Positions 1-8,775 of a stretch of 64,000 nucleotides of DNA are shown one piece after another. The stretch covers positions 62,001 through 126,000 of the forward strand of contig CAJTYA010000005.1 of the NCBI GenBank assembly GCA_910583985.1, in the 5' to 3' direction. Every line of letters begins with the position of its first letter. Within the stretch, counting starts at the first letter, position 1. A program made the position numbers and the translations under genes. Source of the stretch: an uncultured Alistipes sp. GTDB taxonomy: Bacteria > Bacteroidota > Bacteroidia > Bacteroidales > Rikenellaceae. The notes beneath the pieces are model-generated. The model had not been told where the DNA came from, ran no database searches, and saw nothing but the letters and a program-made list of their open reading frames with translations.

Positions 1-692
1 CGGTCCGCAAGACTCGCCGCAGCGCCCTCCCGTCCGAACGCTGAAAAATCGTTCCTTCTTCGGGGTAACGTAACTCTTTCCGAACTATGCCTTTTCATGC
101 GGTATAACCGCTCTCTTTCCTCCTCTGCAATACTCATAAAGCGTATCCCCGTGCGGTTTATACTTTATTGCATCACTCCGTTTTTTGAAGATACTCCACG
201 ATTGAAGTCCGGGAGGAGCAGAGCGGACGAATCCCGCCTCCGGACGACGCCTTTCGCCGCGGTCTTCCCGCGCCGATACTTCCCGCCGAAAAAGACACGC
301 GGCTACACGTTCGACGGACCGGCAGAAAATCCGCACGTCTCCGCCTCGGCGAACGACAACCGCAAGTCCGCCGCCGCTGTCGGAACCGATCCGAATACGA
401 AGCCCGGAGCCCTTCTCGGCTACGGGCCGATACGATCACGGCAACCCGAAGCATCGGCGCCCCGAAGGATATGACTTTCAAAGGATAACAGCTTGTCCGA
501 CAGGCGACAGCCCTATCGCCGCCGTTTTTCGGAGTAAAAAACTCCGCCGAAAGACATTCGTTTCCCCGGATTCGCCCGGCACGGTGCACGGACCGACATC
601 CCGTCCGGTCCCGATCCTTTCCCTCGGAAAAACCGGGCGGCGACCGTGTCCCGGCAGGCAGAAAGCCCTGCGGCCGTCGCAGCAGGCACCGG
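1..692. other. Left-edge stretch without a supported gene
   Basis: I can support no gene here. Several overlapping frames are open on both strands, but none has recognisable domains or the strong G/C third-position bias of the neighbouring genes. A frame open to the left edge on the minus strand (ATG at 137) uses codons such as AGT, ATT, TTA and AGA, unlike local genes. The part from about 560 down to 692 is the 3' side of the isomerase-like gene. A weak hairpin (CGGAGT/ACTCCG, about 530-547) lacks a convincing T-tract. Confidence 0.5.
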
Positions 693-1526
693 CTACCGGT
701 ACCCCACGGCGTCGCACACGCCCCGCAGATAGCCGATCGACTCGGCCACGCCGGGCAGCGGGTCCTGTCCGTCCTTTTCGAACTCCAGACTGCACACGCC
801 CCGGTACCCGATCTTGCGCAGCGTCCGGACGATGGCGGGAATATCCATCACGCCGCGTCCCATCTCGCAGGTCTGTCCCTCTTTCGAGGCCTTCGTTTCG
901 TCCTTGATATGGATGTCGAAAATGCGTTTCCGGTATTTTTTCAGGTCCTTCACGCAACTGGCGCCGAAACGGGCCGTGTGGCCCAGATCGAGGCAGATGC
1001 CGATCCGGGGATCGAGCTCGGCCACATGCGCCATCACGTCCGCCGCATCGGGAAAATGGGCGATGTCCGGGCCGTGCGTATGGATCGCCATGCGGATGTC
1101 GTACTCCCGGACCTTCTCCTCCACGTAAGGCAGCAGCTCGTAGGTCGGCACGCCGATGAACATATCGGCGCCGTAGTGCTTCACGTAATCGAACGCCCGG
1201 TCCACATCGGCCTTCGAGTTCATGTAAATGGGTCCGAGCGTATAGCCGTCCACGCCCGCAGCGGCCAACTTGGCCCTGAAAGCGGCCATCTGTTCGGGCG
1301 TGCTGTTCAGCGGAAGATGGAAGTCTTTCACGCTCACATATTTGACGCCCATTCGCTTCAACATTTCGAGCGTCCGGTCCGCATCGAACGCCCGGAACGT
1401 GAATCCGGCCACGCCGATCTTCAGGTTGTCCGAGCCCCGTTCTCCGACGAACTGCGCGGACGCCGTGCACGTTCCCAGCAGCAAAGCTACCGAAAGCGCC
1501 CACGTCACGATACGATTCTTTTTCAT
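693..1526 (-). CDS. Secreted sugar phosphate isomerase/epimerase-like TIM-barrel protein
   Basis: 277 aa. Residues 1-24 form a signal peptide ending near ASA-Q, so the protein is exported, unlike cytosolic xylose-isomerase-like enzymes. The rest matches the AP-endonuclease-2/xylose-isomerase-like TIM barrel. Candidate metal ligands sit at E130 (PTYE), D180 (LDLGHT), H206 (DIHIKDE) and E248 (SLEFE), the usual Glu-Asp-His-Glu set. Known members isomerise or epimerise sugars, and some act on keto-sugars. The upstream neighbour, 72 bp away on the same strand, encodes a DUF1080 protein. Related Bacteroidetes loci pair these two families in breakdown of oxidised glycosides, so a shared periplasmic role is likely. 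The substrate is unknown. Confidence 0.85.
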   Translation of the reverse strand: MKKNRIVTWALSVALLLGTCTASAQFVGERGSDNLKIGVAGFTFRAFDADRTLEMLKRMGVKYVSVKDFHLPLNSTPEQMAAFRAKLAAAGVDGYTLGPIYMNSKADVDRAFDYVKHYGADMFIGVPTYELLPYVEEKVREYDIRMAIHTHGPDIAHFPDAADVMAHVAELDPRIGICLDLGHTARFGASCVKDLKKYRKRIFDIHIKDETKASKEGQTCEMGRGVMDIPAIVRTLRKIGYRGVCSLEFEKDGQDPLPGVAESIGYLRGVCDAVGYR

Positions 1527-1598
1527 CTTTTCGAAATCGATTATTTAAAATTCAGATTGCCTGCGAAAACCGGCGCCCTCCGCATCCGGCCCGACGAC

Positions 1599-2363
1599 TC
1601 ACAGCGTCCGCAGACGAATGTGGCGGAACTCGACTTTCATCGGCGGCCCGACATGCACCTGCATGCCGATCCGTCCGCCGCGAGCGGGTTCCGGCGAATC
1701 GACATCCGCCACGACGCTCATCACCCGGCCGTTGATCGAATGGATCAACGTATTTCCGCGGGCGACGACACGGTATTCGTTCCATCCGTCGCGGTCGACG
1801 GCCTCCAACAGCGCGTCTTTCTCTCCGAGCGAGCCCGTCGCATAGGGTTTGCCGTCCTCGCCCACGCGGACGGCCTGTCCGCGCAAAGCCAGAAACTCCC
1901 GGCCGCGCTCCTCGTAATTCTGTCCGGTCCACACGCCCGCGCCGTCGATGTCCAACTGATAGCCCCGCAACGCATGGGGCACGTCCGGCACCCCGGTGCT
2001 GCGGTAATTGATGCCGCTGTTGCCCTCGGCCGAAATGCGGCATTCCATCTTCAGTTCGAAATCTCCGGGCGCCTCGCCCTGCCAAACGATGAACGTATTG
2101 CGGTCGAGCAGCGTTTCGGGCGTCACCTCTCCGACCATGACGCCGTCCTCGACGCGCCAGTAGACCGAATCGAAACTCCATCCGTCGAGCGTCCGTCCGT
2201 CGAAAAGGGAACGGAACCCTTCTTCGCCCGCCCGTTCGGGAAACTGCGCCCACACCGTCGTCGGCCCCAGCAGGCCGCACGCGAGAACGAGCGCCGCCGC
2301 ACAGCGGCGCACACGGCTCCGATCCGCCGTCGTCGTTTTCCGTATCGCCTCGAAACGTTTCAT
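1599..2363 (-). CDS. DUF1080 family protein (3-keto-disaccharide hydrolase-like)
   Basis: 254 aa. An arginine-rich start is followed by a hydrophobic stretch (about 21-38) ending VWA-Q, which fits a signal peptide. The DUF1080 concanavalin-like fold is shown by LFDGRTLDGW (53-62), FELKMECRI (102-110) and NSGINYRS (115-122). DUF1080 proteins have been renamed 3-keto-disaccharide hydrolases because some cleave 3-keto-glycosides. No glycoside 3-oxidoreductase is visible nearby, so any keto-sugar must be made elsewhere. The gene lies between the unknown 228-aa gene (44 bp upstream) and the isomerase-like gene (72 bp downstream), probably in one transcript. Confidence 0.88.
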   Translation of the reverse strand: MKRFEAIRKTTTADRSRVRRCAAALVLACGLLGPTTVWAQFPERAGEEGFRSLFDGRTLDGWSFDSVYWRVEDGVMVGEVTPETLLDRNTFIVWQGEAPGDFELKMECRISAEGNSGINYRSTGVPDVPHALRGYQLDIDGAGVWTGQNYEERGREFLALRGQAVRVGEDGKPYATGSLGEKDALLEAVDRDGWNEYRVVARGNTLIHSINGRVMSVVADVDSPEPARGGRIGMQVHVGPPMKVEFRHIRLRTL

Positions 2364-2407
2364 ATTTTTCTCTGTTTTTCCGAACTCTCCGGCTCCCGTT
2401 AAATGTC

Positions 2408-3094
2408 TTAAATGTCGTCCGTATCGAACGCGTACCCCAACCGTTTGCCCGTTTGGAGCTTCGAGTTCTCGATCTTGGTATTGAGCTGGTCCACCGTGAC
2501 GAGCTTGACCGCATCGTAGGGCGGAACGAGCAGATCGAAGTCGATCGTATAGTCGATCGCCGTGCCGACGATGTCGAGGATCGCTCCCCGGTCGATCGTG
2601 CGCGATCCGAAATCGCCGTGCCGCATGGCCGTCTGCCGCTTGCCCTCGACGAAATAGCGCATTTCGCGATTGACGAAAATCCGTCCGATAAGATAGCCCT
2701 CGTCTCCGCTCCGGTTGTAGCGGAACGAATCGGAAAGGAAGTTATAGATGTTGATGATGCCGCAGTACGAATTCCGCCGGTCGCCGCTCACGTAGGGATT
2801 CTGCCAGATGACGTGGTCGCGATGGAATTCGAAAACATTGCTGTGCATGCTGAAAATCAGGATGTCATCGGCAATCTGGATCTGGGCCTCGAACTTTCCG
2901 CGGTCGCGGTATTCGATCTTGGCCTCCCTGTCCTGCTCTTCGAGCGCGTCGTCGATTTCCGAGGCCAGTTCGTGCAGCACCTCCTTGAGGCGGCCGAAGA
3001 CCGAAAACGTGTTGTCGAAAACTTTTTGGTTCAAAGCGGCCTTCTCGCTGAGTTTGGCGATCAGACCTTCGCGTATACCGCCGGGATCATCCAT
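2408..3094 (-). CDS. Conserved-looking protein of unknown function
   Basis: 228 aa, not recognised. There is no signal peptide or membrane segment. An N-terminal helical half (about 1-55) is rich in charged residues (EIDDALEEQDREAK). It is followed by a mixed alpha/beta region with many aromatic residues (NIYNFLSDSFRYNRSGDEGY, about 112-131). Codon use and amino-acid balance are those of a real gene. It ends 44 bp before the DUF1080 gene and starts 93 bp after the muramidase gene. Nothing in the sequence gives a function. Confidence 0.7.
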   Translation of the reverse strand: MDDPGGIREGLIAKLSEKAALNQKVFDNTFSVFGRLKEVLHELASEIDDALEEQDREAKIEYRDRGKFEAQIQIADDILIFSMHSNVFEFHRDHVIWQNPYVSGDRRNSYCGIINIYNFLSDSFRYNRSGDEGYLIGRIFVNREMRYFVEGKRQTAMRHGDFGSRTIDRGAILDIVGTAIDYTIDFDLLVPPYDAVKLVTVDQLNTKIENSKLQTGKRLGYAFDTDDI

Positions 3095-3187
3095 GGTCGT
3101 AATGCTTCTTATGTTTTATGTTTGGTTTTTATCGTTTCGTTTCCGAAAAAGCGGCCTCGTCCGGAGAGAGAACGCACCGCACGCCCC

Positions 3188-4174
3188 TTACATGAGGCGA
3201 ATCTGCTGCCCGGCCGTCACTTCCGAATCCTTGGAGCGACGGTTGATGCCGCACAGGTTGCCGAGCCGGATGCCGTACATCTGCGAAATGCCGTGCATCG
3301 TCTCGCCCTCCTTGGCCACGTGGATGAGCTTTCCGTTCTGGCTCCGTTTGTTCTTGGCCCGGATATAGACCATGTCGCCGGGAGCGGGACGCGTCTTGGC
3401 GTCGAAATCGTTGAATTTCTCGATCTTCTTGACACTGAGACCGAACTCGCGGGCCACGGCGTCGAGCGTCTCGCCCTCGCGAAGCACGACGAACTGGCTG
3501 CCGTTGTTGCGGTACACGGTATGTCCGCCGTTGCGTCCCTGCACCGAAACGGAATAGTTGTCCACGTCGACGATTTCGGCCGGAGAGGCGGGCGCGATCA
3601 CCGCGATGGGTTCGGTCCTCTCCTCCGAAGGCGTGCCCATGATGGGCGGAACGAGCTCCTTGCCCTCGTCGAGCAGGTAGAGTTTGTTATCGTCGATGAT
3701 CTTGATGAGCAGTTCGGCGTAGCGGGGATTGGTGGCGTAACCGGCTTTCTTGAGTCCGTGCGCCCATCCCTTGTAGTCGAGCGGGTCGAGCTTGAAAAGC
3801 TCCTGATAGCGGTCGGACTTGTCGAGAAATTCGGAATGGTCGCGGAAAGACTCTTCGGGCGAAGCGTATTTGCGGAAACACTCGCCCGCCGCATCGTCGT
3901 CGTGCGAAATCGTCTCGCCGCGCCACGTGCTCTTGCACTTGATGCCGAAGTGGTTGTTGGCCTCGCGCGCCAGCCGGCCGTTGCCGTTGTCCGATTCGAG
4001 CATCGCCTGAGCGAGCTTGATGCTGGCCGGGATGCCGTAGATGTCCATCTGTTCCAGGGCGAGGTCCTTGTATTTGTCGATATATTGTTCGCGGGTCAGT
4101 TTGGGCTGGGCCGCCGCCGTGCAGACGGACAGGGCCGCGAGGGTCAGGGCAAGAACGATACGGTTCGGAATCAT
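3188..4174 (-). CDS. Secreted glucosaminidase/muramidase (GH73) with two LysM domains
   Basis: 328 aa. A signal peptide (1-22, ending TAAAQ) is followed by a GH73-type glucosaminidase domain (about 27-165) with the likely catalytic Glu60 in AQAMLESDNGNG and the family block NNHFGIKC (73-80). Two LysM peptidoglycan-binding repeats follow (about 226-272 and 283-328). It should bind and cleave cell-wall glycan in the periplasm or at the surface, for remodelling or daughter-cell separation. The promoter on the minus strand is interlocked with that of the divergent DUF4254 gene. Confidence 0.92.
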   Translation of the reverse strand: MIPNRIVLALTLAALSVCTAAAQPKLTREQYIDKYKDLALEQMDIYGIPASIKLAQAMLESDNGNGRLAREANNHFGIKCKSTWRGETISHDDDAAGECFRKYASPEESFRDHSEFLDKSDRYQELFKLDPLDYKGWAHGLKKAGYATNPRYAELLIKIIDDNKLYLLDEGKELVPPIMGTPSEERTEPIAVIAPASPAEIVDVDNYSVSVQGRNGGHTVYRNNGSQFVVLREGETLDAVAREFGLSVKKIEKFNDFDAKTRPAPGDMVYIRAKNKRSQNGKLIHVAKEGETMHGISQMYGIRLGNLCGINRRSKDSEVTAGQQIRLM

Positions 4175-4281
4175 AGATCGTGCAATCGCTTAAAAAAGTG
4201 GCTTATGGGTTCTCGTGCAAAACTTCCGGCGCCCGGCATCCGCCTCCCCGCCGCAACGGGAAAACGGCTCCCGCTTCCCGA

Positions 4282-4313
4282 CAAAAATAACATTTTCTTG
4301 CAATCTGCGCAAA
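4282..4313 (-). promoter_or_regulatory. Bacteroidetes promoter for the LysM muramidase
   Basis: On the minus strand TTTG (4313-4310) is separated by 20 nt from TATTTTTG (4289-4282), which matches the Bacteroidetes -33/-7 consensus. It overlaps the divergent plus-strand promoter at 4298-4327. Confidence 0.7.
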
Positions 4314-4327
4314 ATTCTTTAGCTTTG
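4298..4327 (+). promoter_or_regulatory. Bacteroidetes promoter for the DUF4254 operon
   Basis: TTG at 4298-4300, 19-nt spacer, then TAGCTTTG at 4320-4327. The start codon follows 30 nt downstream. It shares DNA with the muramidase promoter on the other strand. Confidence 0.75.
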
Positions 4328-4356
4328 TACTATACTACTTAAAAAACTTTCGAGCT

Positions 4357-4959
4357 ATGTTCACAGCCAAAAGCAACGGAATTTTCACCCGTGCGATCGC
4401 AGACTATCACCTCAAGGACCACGTAGACACGCCCATCGAAAATCCCTACCCCGACGGGTCGATCGAATACCTGCTGTACCTGAAAAACTGGATCGACACG
4501 GTGCAGTGGCATCTCGAAGACATCATCCGCGATCCGAACATAGACCCCGTCGAAGCCCTGCGCATCAAGCGCCGCATCGACAGTTCGAACCAGGAGCGGA
4601 CCGACATGGTGGAATACATCGACAGCTATTTCCTGAACGAATACAAGGACGTGCGGACCGCCCCCGACGCCACGATCAACACCGAGAGCCCGGCATGGGC
4701 CATCGACCGCCTGTCGATCCTCGCGCTCAAGATCTACCACATGGAACAGGAGACCAAGCGCAGCGACGTGTCGGCCGACCACCTCGAAGCCTGCGGCCGC
4801 AAGCTCGACGTGCTCCGCCAGCAGCAGACCGACCTTTCGGCGGCCATCGACACGTTGCTCGAAGACATCGCCGCGGGCCGGAAATACATGAAAGTCTACA
4901 AGCAGATGAAAATGTACAACGACCCTGCGCTCAACCCGGTTCTCTACGCGTCAAAATAA
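4357..4959 (+). CDS. DUF4254 domain protein
   Basis: 200 aa, soluble and mostly alpha-helical, spanning the whole DUF4254 family. Typical features are the N-terminal SNGIFTRAIADYHLKD, the central NWIDTVQWHLEDIIRDP and a later helix IDRLSILALKIYHMEQE. The molecular function of the family is not known. In Bacteroidetes it is often next to a family 9 glycosyltransferase, and here the GT9 gene starts 5 bp after this stop. A role in lipid A-core or envelope glycan synthesis is therefore an inference from context. The start at 4357 fits the promoter at 4298-4327. Confidence 0.88.
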   Translation: MFTAKSNGIFTRAIADYHLKDHVDTPIENPYPDGSIEYLLYLKNWIDTVQWHLEDIIRDPNIDPVEALRIKRRIDSSNQERTDMVEYIDSYFLNEYKDVRTAPDATINTESPAWAIDRLSILALKIYHMEQETKRSDVSADHLEACGRKLDVLRQQQTDLSAAIDTLLEDIAAGRKYMKVYKQMKMYNDPALNPVLYASK

Positions 4960-4964
4960 GCGGT

Positions 4965-6038
4965 ATGAAAACACACGGCCGCGGAATCCCGTCGCGCATT
5001 CTGGTCATCCGCCTGTCGGCGATGGGAGATGTGGCGATGACCGTACCCGTTCTCAAAGCCCTCAGGGCCCGATACCCCGATCTGGACATCACCGTCCTGA
5101 CGCCTAAATTCCTGCAACCCTTTTTCCGGGACGTGCGGGGCATCCGTTTCCATGTCCCCGACCTGCGGGGACGCCACAAGGGCGTGCGGGGCGTGCTCCG
5201 GCTCGGTTTCGAGATGGGGCGTTTCGACATGGTGGCCGATCTGCACGACGTGCTCCGGGGCAAGCTCCTACGCAAGATATTCCGTCTCAGGGGCGCCCGC
5301 GTGGCCTACATCGACAAGGGGCAGAAAGAGAAAAAGGCCCTGACCGCCCCCCGGAACAAAACGAAAATCCAGCTCGAAACCACCGTCGAACGGTACCGCA
5401 AGGTCTTCGTGAGACTGGGATTCGACCTGCCGGAGATTCCGCTGCCCGAACGCATCCGCTACCCGATGGATGCCGTCACGGCGGAGCTGGCGGGACCGGA
5501 CGGAGGCCTGCGCATCGGCGTATCACCTTTCGCCCAGCACCGGGGGAAGATCTATCCGCCCGAAAAGATGGAGAACGTCATCGTCCGTTTGGCCTCGATT
5601 CGGGGGGCGCGCATCTTCATTTTCGGAGGGGGGGCGCAGGAGAAGGCCTTCGCCGACCGCGTGGCCGGACTGCACGAACGCATCGTGCCGGTCATCGGAC
5701 GCATCCGGTTGGACCAAGAAATGGACCTGATTTCGAATTTAGACGCGATGGTCAGCATGGATTCGTCGGCCCTGCACATGTCGTCGCTGGTCGGCCTGCC
5801 CGTCGTCTCGGTATGGGGCGCCACGCACCCCTACGCCGGATTCTACGGTTTCGGACAGGACCCCGCACTGGCCGTGCAACTCGACATGCCCTGCCGCCCC
5901 TGCTCGGTCTACGGCAACAAGCCGTGCCTCTACGGCGACTACCGCTGCATGGCCCGCCTCCCCGAAGAGGCCGTCGTCGAAAAGGTATGCCGCCTTCTGA
6001 ATGTGGAACTTCCAAAAAACAGACCGGATGAACGGTAA
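4965..6038 (+). CDS. Glycosyltransferase family 9 (heptosyltransferase-like)
   Basis: 357 aa. The N-terminal Rossmann domain begins RILVIRLSAMGDVAMTVPVLKALRARYP, the hallmark of LPS heptosyltransferases (the Asp of AMGDV is the expected base). The C-terminal domain has GGGAQEKAFAD and the donor-binding SMDSSALHMSSLVGLPVVSVWG. It probably adds a sugar to LPS core on the inner face of the inner membrane; the donor could be a heptose or another sugar. The frame is open far upstream inside the DUF4254 gene, but homology begins at the ATG at 4965, 5 bp past that stop. Its 3' end overlaps the next gene by 11 bp. Confidence 0.93.
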   Translation: MKTHGRGIPSRILVIRLSAMGDVAMTVPVLKALRARYPDLDITVLTPKFLQPFFRDVRGIRFHVPDLRGRHKGVRGVLRLGFEMGRFDMVADLHDVLRGKLLRKIFRLRGARVAYIDKGQKEKKALTAPRNKTKIQLETTVERYRKVFVRLGFDLPEIPLPERIRYPMDAVTAELAGPDGGLRIGVSPFAQHRGKIYPPEKMENVIVRLASIRGARIFIFGGGAQEKAFADRVAGLHERIVPVIGRIRLDQEMDLISNLDAMVSMDSSALHMSSLVGLPVVSVWGATHPYAGFYGFGQDPALAVQLDMPCRPCSVYGNKPCLYGDYRCMARLPEEAVVEKVCRLLNVELPKNRPDER

Positions 6039-7191
6039 AAAAATACGCAAAGCGTTCGCGGCCACGGCTGGAGCGGCAGCAGGAGCCCTGCTGCTTTTTT
6101 TCGCCGTATCGTGGATCGCCGAGTTCCGTCCCGCCGCCGTGGAAACGACGGTTTTCGACACGGCGGCTCCCGACCCGCTGCCCGACACGATCACGCTGCT
6201 GAGTTGGAACATCGGCTACGCGGGGTTAGGCGACGACATGGATTTCTTCTACGACGGGGGCCGGAAGGTCCGCGGCGAGAGACGCAGGACCGAACAGAAC
6301 CTCATGGAGATCATCGCCGCGCTGCAAGGCGCCGGGGCCGACATCATCCTGTTGCAGGAGGTGGACCGCGGCTCCCGCCGCAGCTACGGCCTCGACGAGG
6401 CGGCCTGCATCGAGGCGGGGCTTCCGGGCTACACGGCCTCTTTCGCCGCCAATTTCAAAACGTGGTGGGTACCCATTCCGCTCCGCAGCCCGATGGGCAG
6501 AGTACACAGCGGTCTGCTCACGCTCTCGCGCCGGAGCCCGTTGCAGAGCAGCCGGATAAGCTATCCGTCGGCCCTTCCCTTTCCTCAGCGCATGTTCGAT
6601 CTGAAACGCTGCCTGCTCGCCTCGCAGTTCCCGACCCTGTCGGGCGACACGCTGCTGGTCGTCAACACGCATAACACGGCCTACGACACGGGCGGCATGC
6701 GGACCGAGGAGACGCGTTTTCTGTCCGCCTACCTCGAAGAGCGTCTCCGCGAGGGCATCGTCTCCGTGACAGGGGGCGACTGGAACCAGTATCCGCCGGA
6801 TTACCGTCCTTCGACACCGGAACTGTCGAACCCGAACTTCGTTCCCGAAGCCCTCGATTCGACGTTCTTCGGAAGCGGCTTCCGCTTCGTATGGGACCCC
6901 TCGGAACCGACGCTGCGTTACCTCGACGCCCCGTTCGACGTCGGGAAGGTCATCGGCCCGAAAGCCCAAGCGAAAGGACTGGGCTACTCGGCGCTTCCGG
7001 AATGGAAGAAGGCGCAGTTGCCCCGGACCACGCTGACGGACTTTTTCGTCGTCTCGGACGGCGTGGAAGTGCTGTCGGTCGAAACCCTCCCGATGGATTT
7101 CCGCCTGAGCGACCACAACCCGGTGCGGCTGAAAATCGTGCTGCACGGACCCCGCGGCCGGGCGGAAACGCAAGCGGCCGATTCGCTGTGA
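6028..7191 (+). CDS. Membrane-anchored endonuclease/exonuclease/phosphatase-family protein
   Basis: 387 aa from the ATG at 6028, which overlaps the GT9 stop by 11 bp and suggests translational coupling. An in-frame ATG at 6001 lies deeper in GT9 and is less likely. A transmembrane segment (about 8-30, GAAAGALLLFFAVSW) puts the catalytic domain outside the cytoplasm. EEP-fold motifs are present: LLSWNIGY, ILLQEVDRGS (metal-binding Glu), GDWNQYPPDY and the C-terminal LSDHNPV catalytic dyad. Substrates of such exported proteins may be phospholipids or sugar phosphates; the sequence does not say which. The operon with GT9 suggests envelope work. Confidence 0.88.
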   Translation: MNGKKIRKAFAATAGAAAGALLLFFAVSWIAEFRPAAVETTVFDTAAPDPLPDTITLLSWNIGYAGLGDDMDFFYDGGRKVRGERRRTEQNLMEIIAALQGAGADIILLQEVDRGSRRSYGLDEAACIEAGLPGYTASFAANFKTWWVPIPLRSPMGRVHSGLLTLSRRSPLQSSRISYPSALPFPQRMFDLKRCLLASQFPTLSGDTLLVVNTHNTAYDTGGMRTEETRFLSAYLEERLREGIVSVTGGDWNQYPPDYRPSTPELSNPNFVPEALDSTFFGSGFRFVWDPSEPTLRYLDAPFDVGKVIGPKAQAKGLGYSALPEWKKAQLPRTTLTDFFVVSDGVEVLSVETLPMDFRLSDHNPVRLKIVLHGPRGRAETQAADSL

Positions 7192-7231
7192 AATATTTCA
7201 CAGTTTCGTTCGGCAATCCGCAAAAAAAAGC

Positions 7232-7239
7232 TACCTTTG
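7232..7239 (+). promoter_or_regulatory. -7 box for gcvH
   Basis: TACCTTTG, an exact TANNTTTG match, 34 bp before the gcvH ATG. Confidence 0.65.
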
Positions 7240-7273
7240 AAAGTCGAAAAACTAACAAAATATCACTCGTCTT

Positions 7274-7651
7274 ATGAATGTACCCGATAATCTGAAGTAT
7301 TCCAAAGACCACGAATGGATCCGAGTCGAAGGCGACGAAGCCTACGTGGGAATCACCGATTTCGCGCAGAGCCAGCTCGGCGACATCGTATTCGTCGATG
7401 TGACTTCCGTAGGGGAAACGCTCGCTCAGGGCGACGTTTTCGGCACGATCGAAGCCGTTAAAACCGTTTCCGACGCCTTCCTGCCCGTAGGCGGGGAAGT
7501 GCTCGAATTCAACGAAGCGCTCAACGACTCGCCCGACAAGGTCAACAGCGATCCCTACGGCGAAGGCTGGATGGTGCGCATCAAGATCGCCGACCCGGCC
7601 GAACTGGACGTGCTGCTCGGCAAGGAAGACTACGCCAAGCTGATCGGGTAA
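7274..7651 (+). CDS. gcvH: Glycine cleavage system H protein
   Basis: 125 aa, the usual full length. This lipoyl carrier shuttles the aminomethyl group between the P, T and L proteins of glycine cleavage. The lipoylation site is Lys63 in [11 protein letters not shown], and [18 protein letters not shown] near the C-terminus is also typical. No gcvT, gcvP or lpd is in the window, so the partners are encoded elsewhere. It has its own -7 box, and mdh follows 77 bp later without a clear promoter, so the two may be co-transcribed. Confidence 0.97.
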   Translation: MNVPDNLKYSKDHEWIRVEGDEAYVGITDFAQSQLGDIVFVDVTSVGETLAQGDVFGTIEAVKTVSDAFLPVGGEVLEFNEALNDSPDKVNSDPYGEGWMVRIKIADPAELDVLLGKEDYAKLIG

Positions 7652-7728
7652 GCGTCCCGCCGCGCGGAATCCGGCCGGAACGATCACCGGGAAACAATCG
7701 TATCACTCCAATAAAACTACCAAACACT

Positions 7729-8670
7729 ATGAGCAAAGTTACAGTTGTCGGTGCAGGAAACGTGGGTGCGACCTGCGCCAATGTACTGGCTACACGGGAG
7801 ATCGCCGACGAGGTGGTTCTCCTCGACATCAAGGAAGGCGTATCGGAAGGCAAGATGCTGGATATTTTCCAGACCGCCACGCTGATGGATTTCGATACCA
7901 AGCTCACGGGCGTAACCAACGACTATGCCGCCACCGCCGGCTCGGACGTCGTCGTCGTCACTTCGGGCATGCCGCGCAAGCCGGGCATGACGCGCGAAGA
8001 ACTCATCGGCGTCAACGCCGGTATCGTGGACTCCGTGGTGAGCAGCATTCTCAAACACTCGCCCAAGGCCATCATCGTGATGATCAGCAACCCGATGGAC
8101 ACGATGACCTATCTGGCCCTCAAGAAAACGGGCCTGCCCAAAAACCAGCTCTTCGGCATGGGCGGGGCGCTCGACTCGGCCCGCTTCAAATGCTACCTGA
8201 GCAAAGCGCTGAAGGCCAACTCGAACGAAATCGAAGGCATGGTCATCGGCGGCCACGGCGACACGACGATGATTCCGCTCTACGCCAAAGCCACCTATAA
8301 AGGCATTCCGGTGTCCGAACTGCTCGGCAAGGAAGAGCTCGAAAAAGTCGTGGCCGACACGATGGTCGGAGGCGCTACGCTGACCAAGCTGCTCGGCACC
8401 TCGGCATGGTACGCTCCGGGCGCAGCGGCAGCCTACATCGTCGAATCCATCGTCCGCGACCAGAAGAAAGTGGTTCCGACCTGCACGTATCTCGAAGGCG
8501 AATACGGAGAGAACGACATCTGCATCGGCGTTCCGGCCGTCATCGGCAAGAACGGGGTCGAAAAAATCCTGACGCTGAACCTCAACGAAGAAGAAAAAGC
8601 GCTCTTCGCCAAAAGCGCGGAAGCCGTTCGCAAGACGAACAACATCCTGCACGAAATCAAAGCGCTCTAA
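7729..8670 (+). CDS. mdh: Malate dehydrogenase (NAD-dependent)
   Basis: 313 aa, full-length LDH-like malate dehydrogenase. The nucleotide-binding loop is VGAGNVGATCANVLA (7-21). The active-site loop MPRKPGM carries Arg83, which selects oxaloacetate/malate over pyruvate/lactate. The catalytic His176 lies in GGHGDTTMIP. It interconverts malate and oxaloacetate. With the PEP carboxykinase encoded later in the window it fits the succinate-forming C4 pathway of Bacteroidales. A rho-independent terminator follows at 8743. Confidence 0.97.
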   Translation: MSKVTVVGAGNVGATCANVLATREIADEVVLLDIKEGVSEGKMLDIFQTATLMDFDTKLTGVTNDYAATAGSDVVVVTSGMPRKPGMTREELIGVNAGIVDSVVSSILKHSPKAIIVMISNPMDTMTYLALKKTGLPKNQLFGMGGALDSARFKCYLSKALKANSNEIEGMVIGGHGDTTMIPLYAKATYKGIPVSELLGKEELEKVVADTMVGGATLTKLLGTSAWYAPGAAAAYIVESIVRDQKKVVPTCTYLEGEYGENDICIGVPAVIGKNGVEKILTLNLNEEEKALFAKSAEAVRKTNNILHEIKAL

Positions 8671-8742
8671 ACCGCTGCGCGTCGCGGGAGAGGACGCGGT
8701 CGTCCGCTTCTCCGAATTTTCCGCACGCGAGCGACCGAACAA

Positions 8743-8775
8743 AAAAGGCTGTCCGAAAACATCGGGCAGCCTTTT
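8743..8775 (+). terminator. Rho-independent terminator after mdh
   Basis: A 13-bp stem (AAAGGCTGTCCGA pairing with TCGGGCAGCCTTT, one wobble) with a five-base loop and flanking A/T runs, 73 bp after the mdh stop. Confidence 0.85.

Noticed and set aside
1..137. Minus-strand frame open to the left edge, ATG at 137
   Set aside because: Only 45 codons are visible, codon use is unlike local genes and there is no clear promoter; not enough to call a gene.
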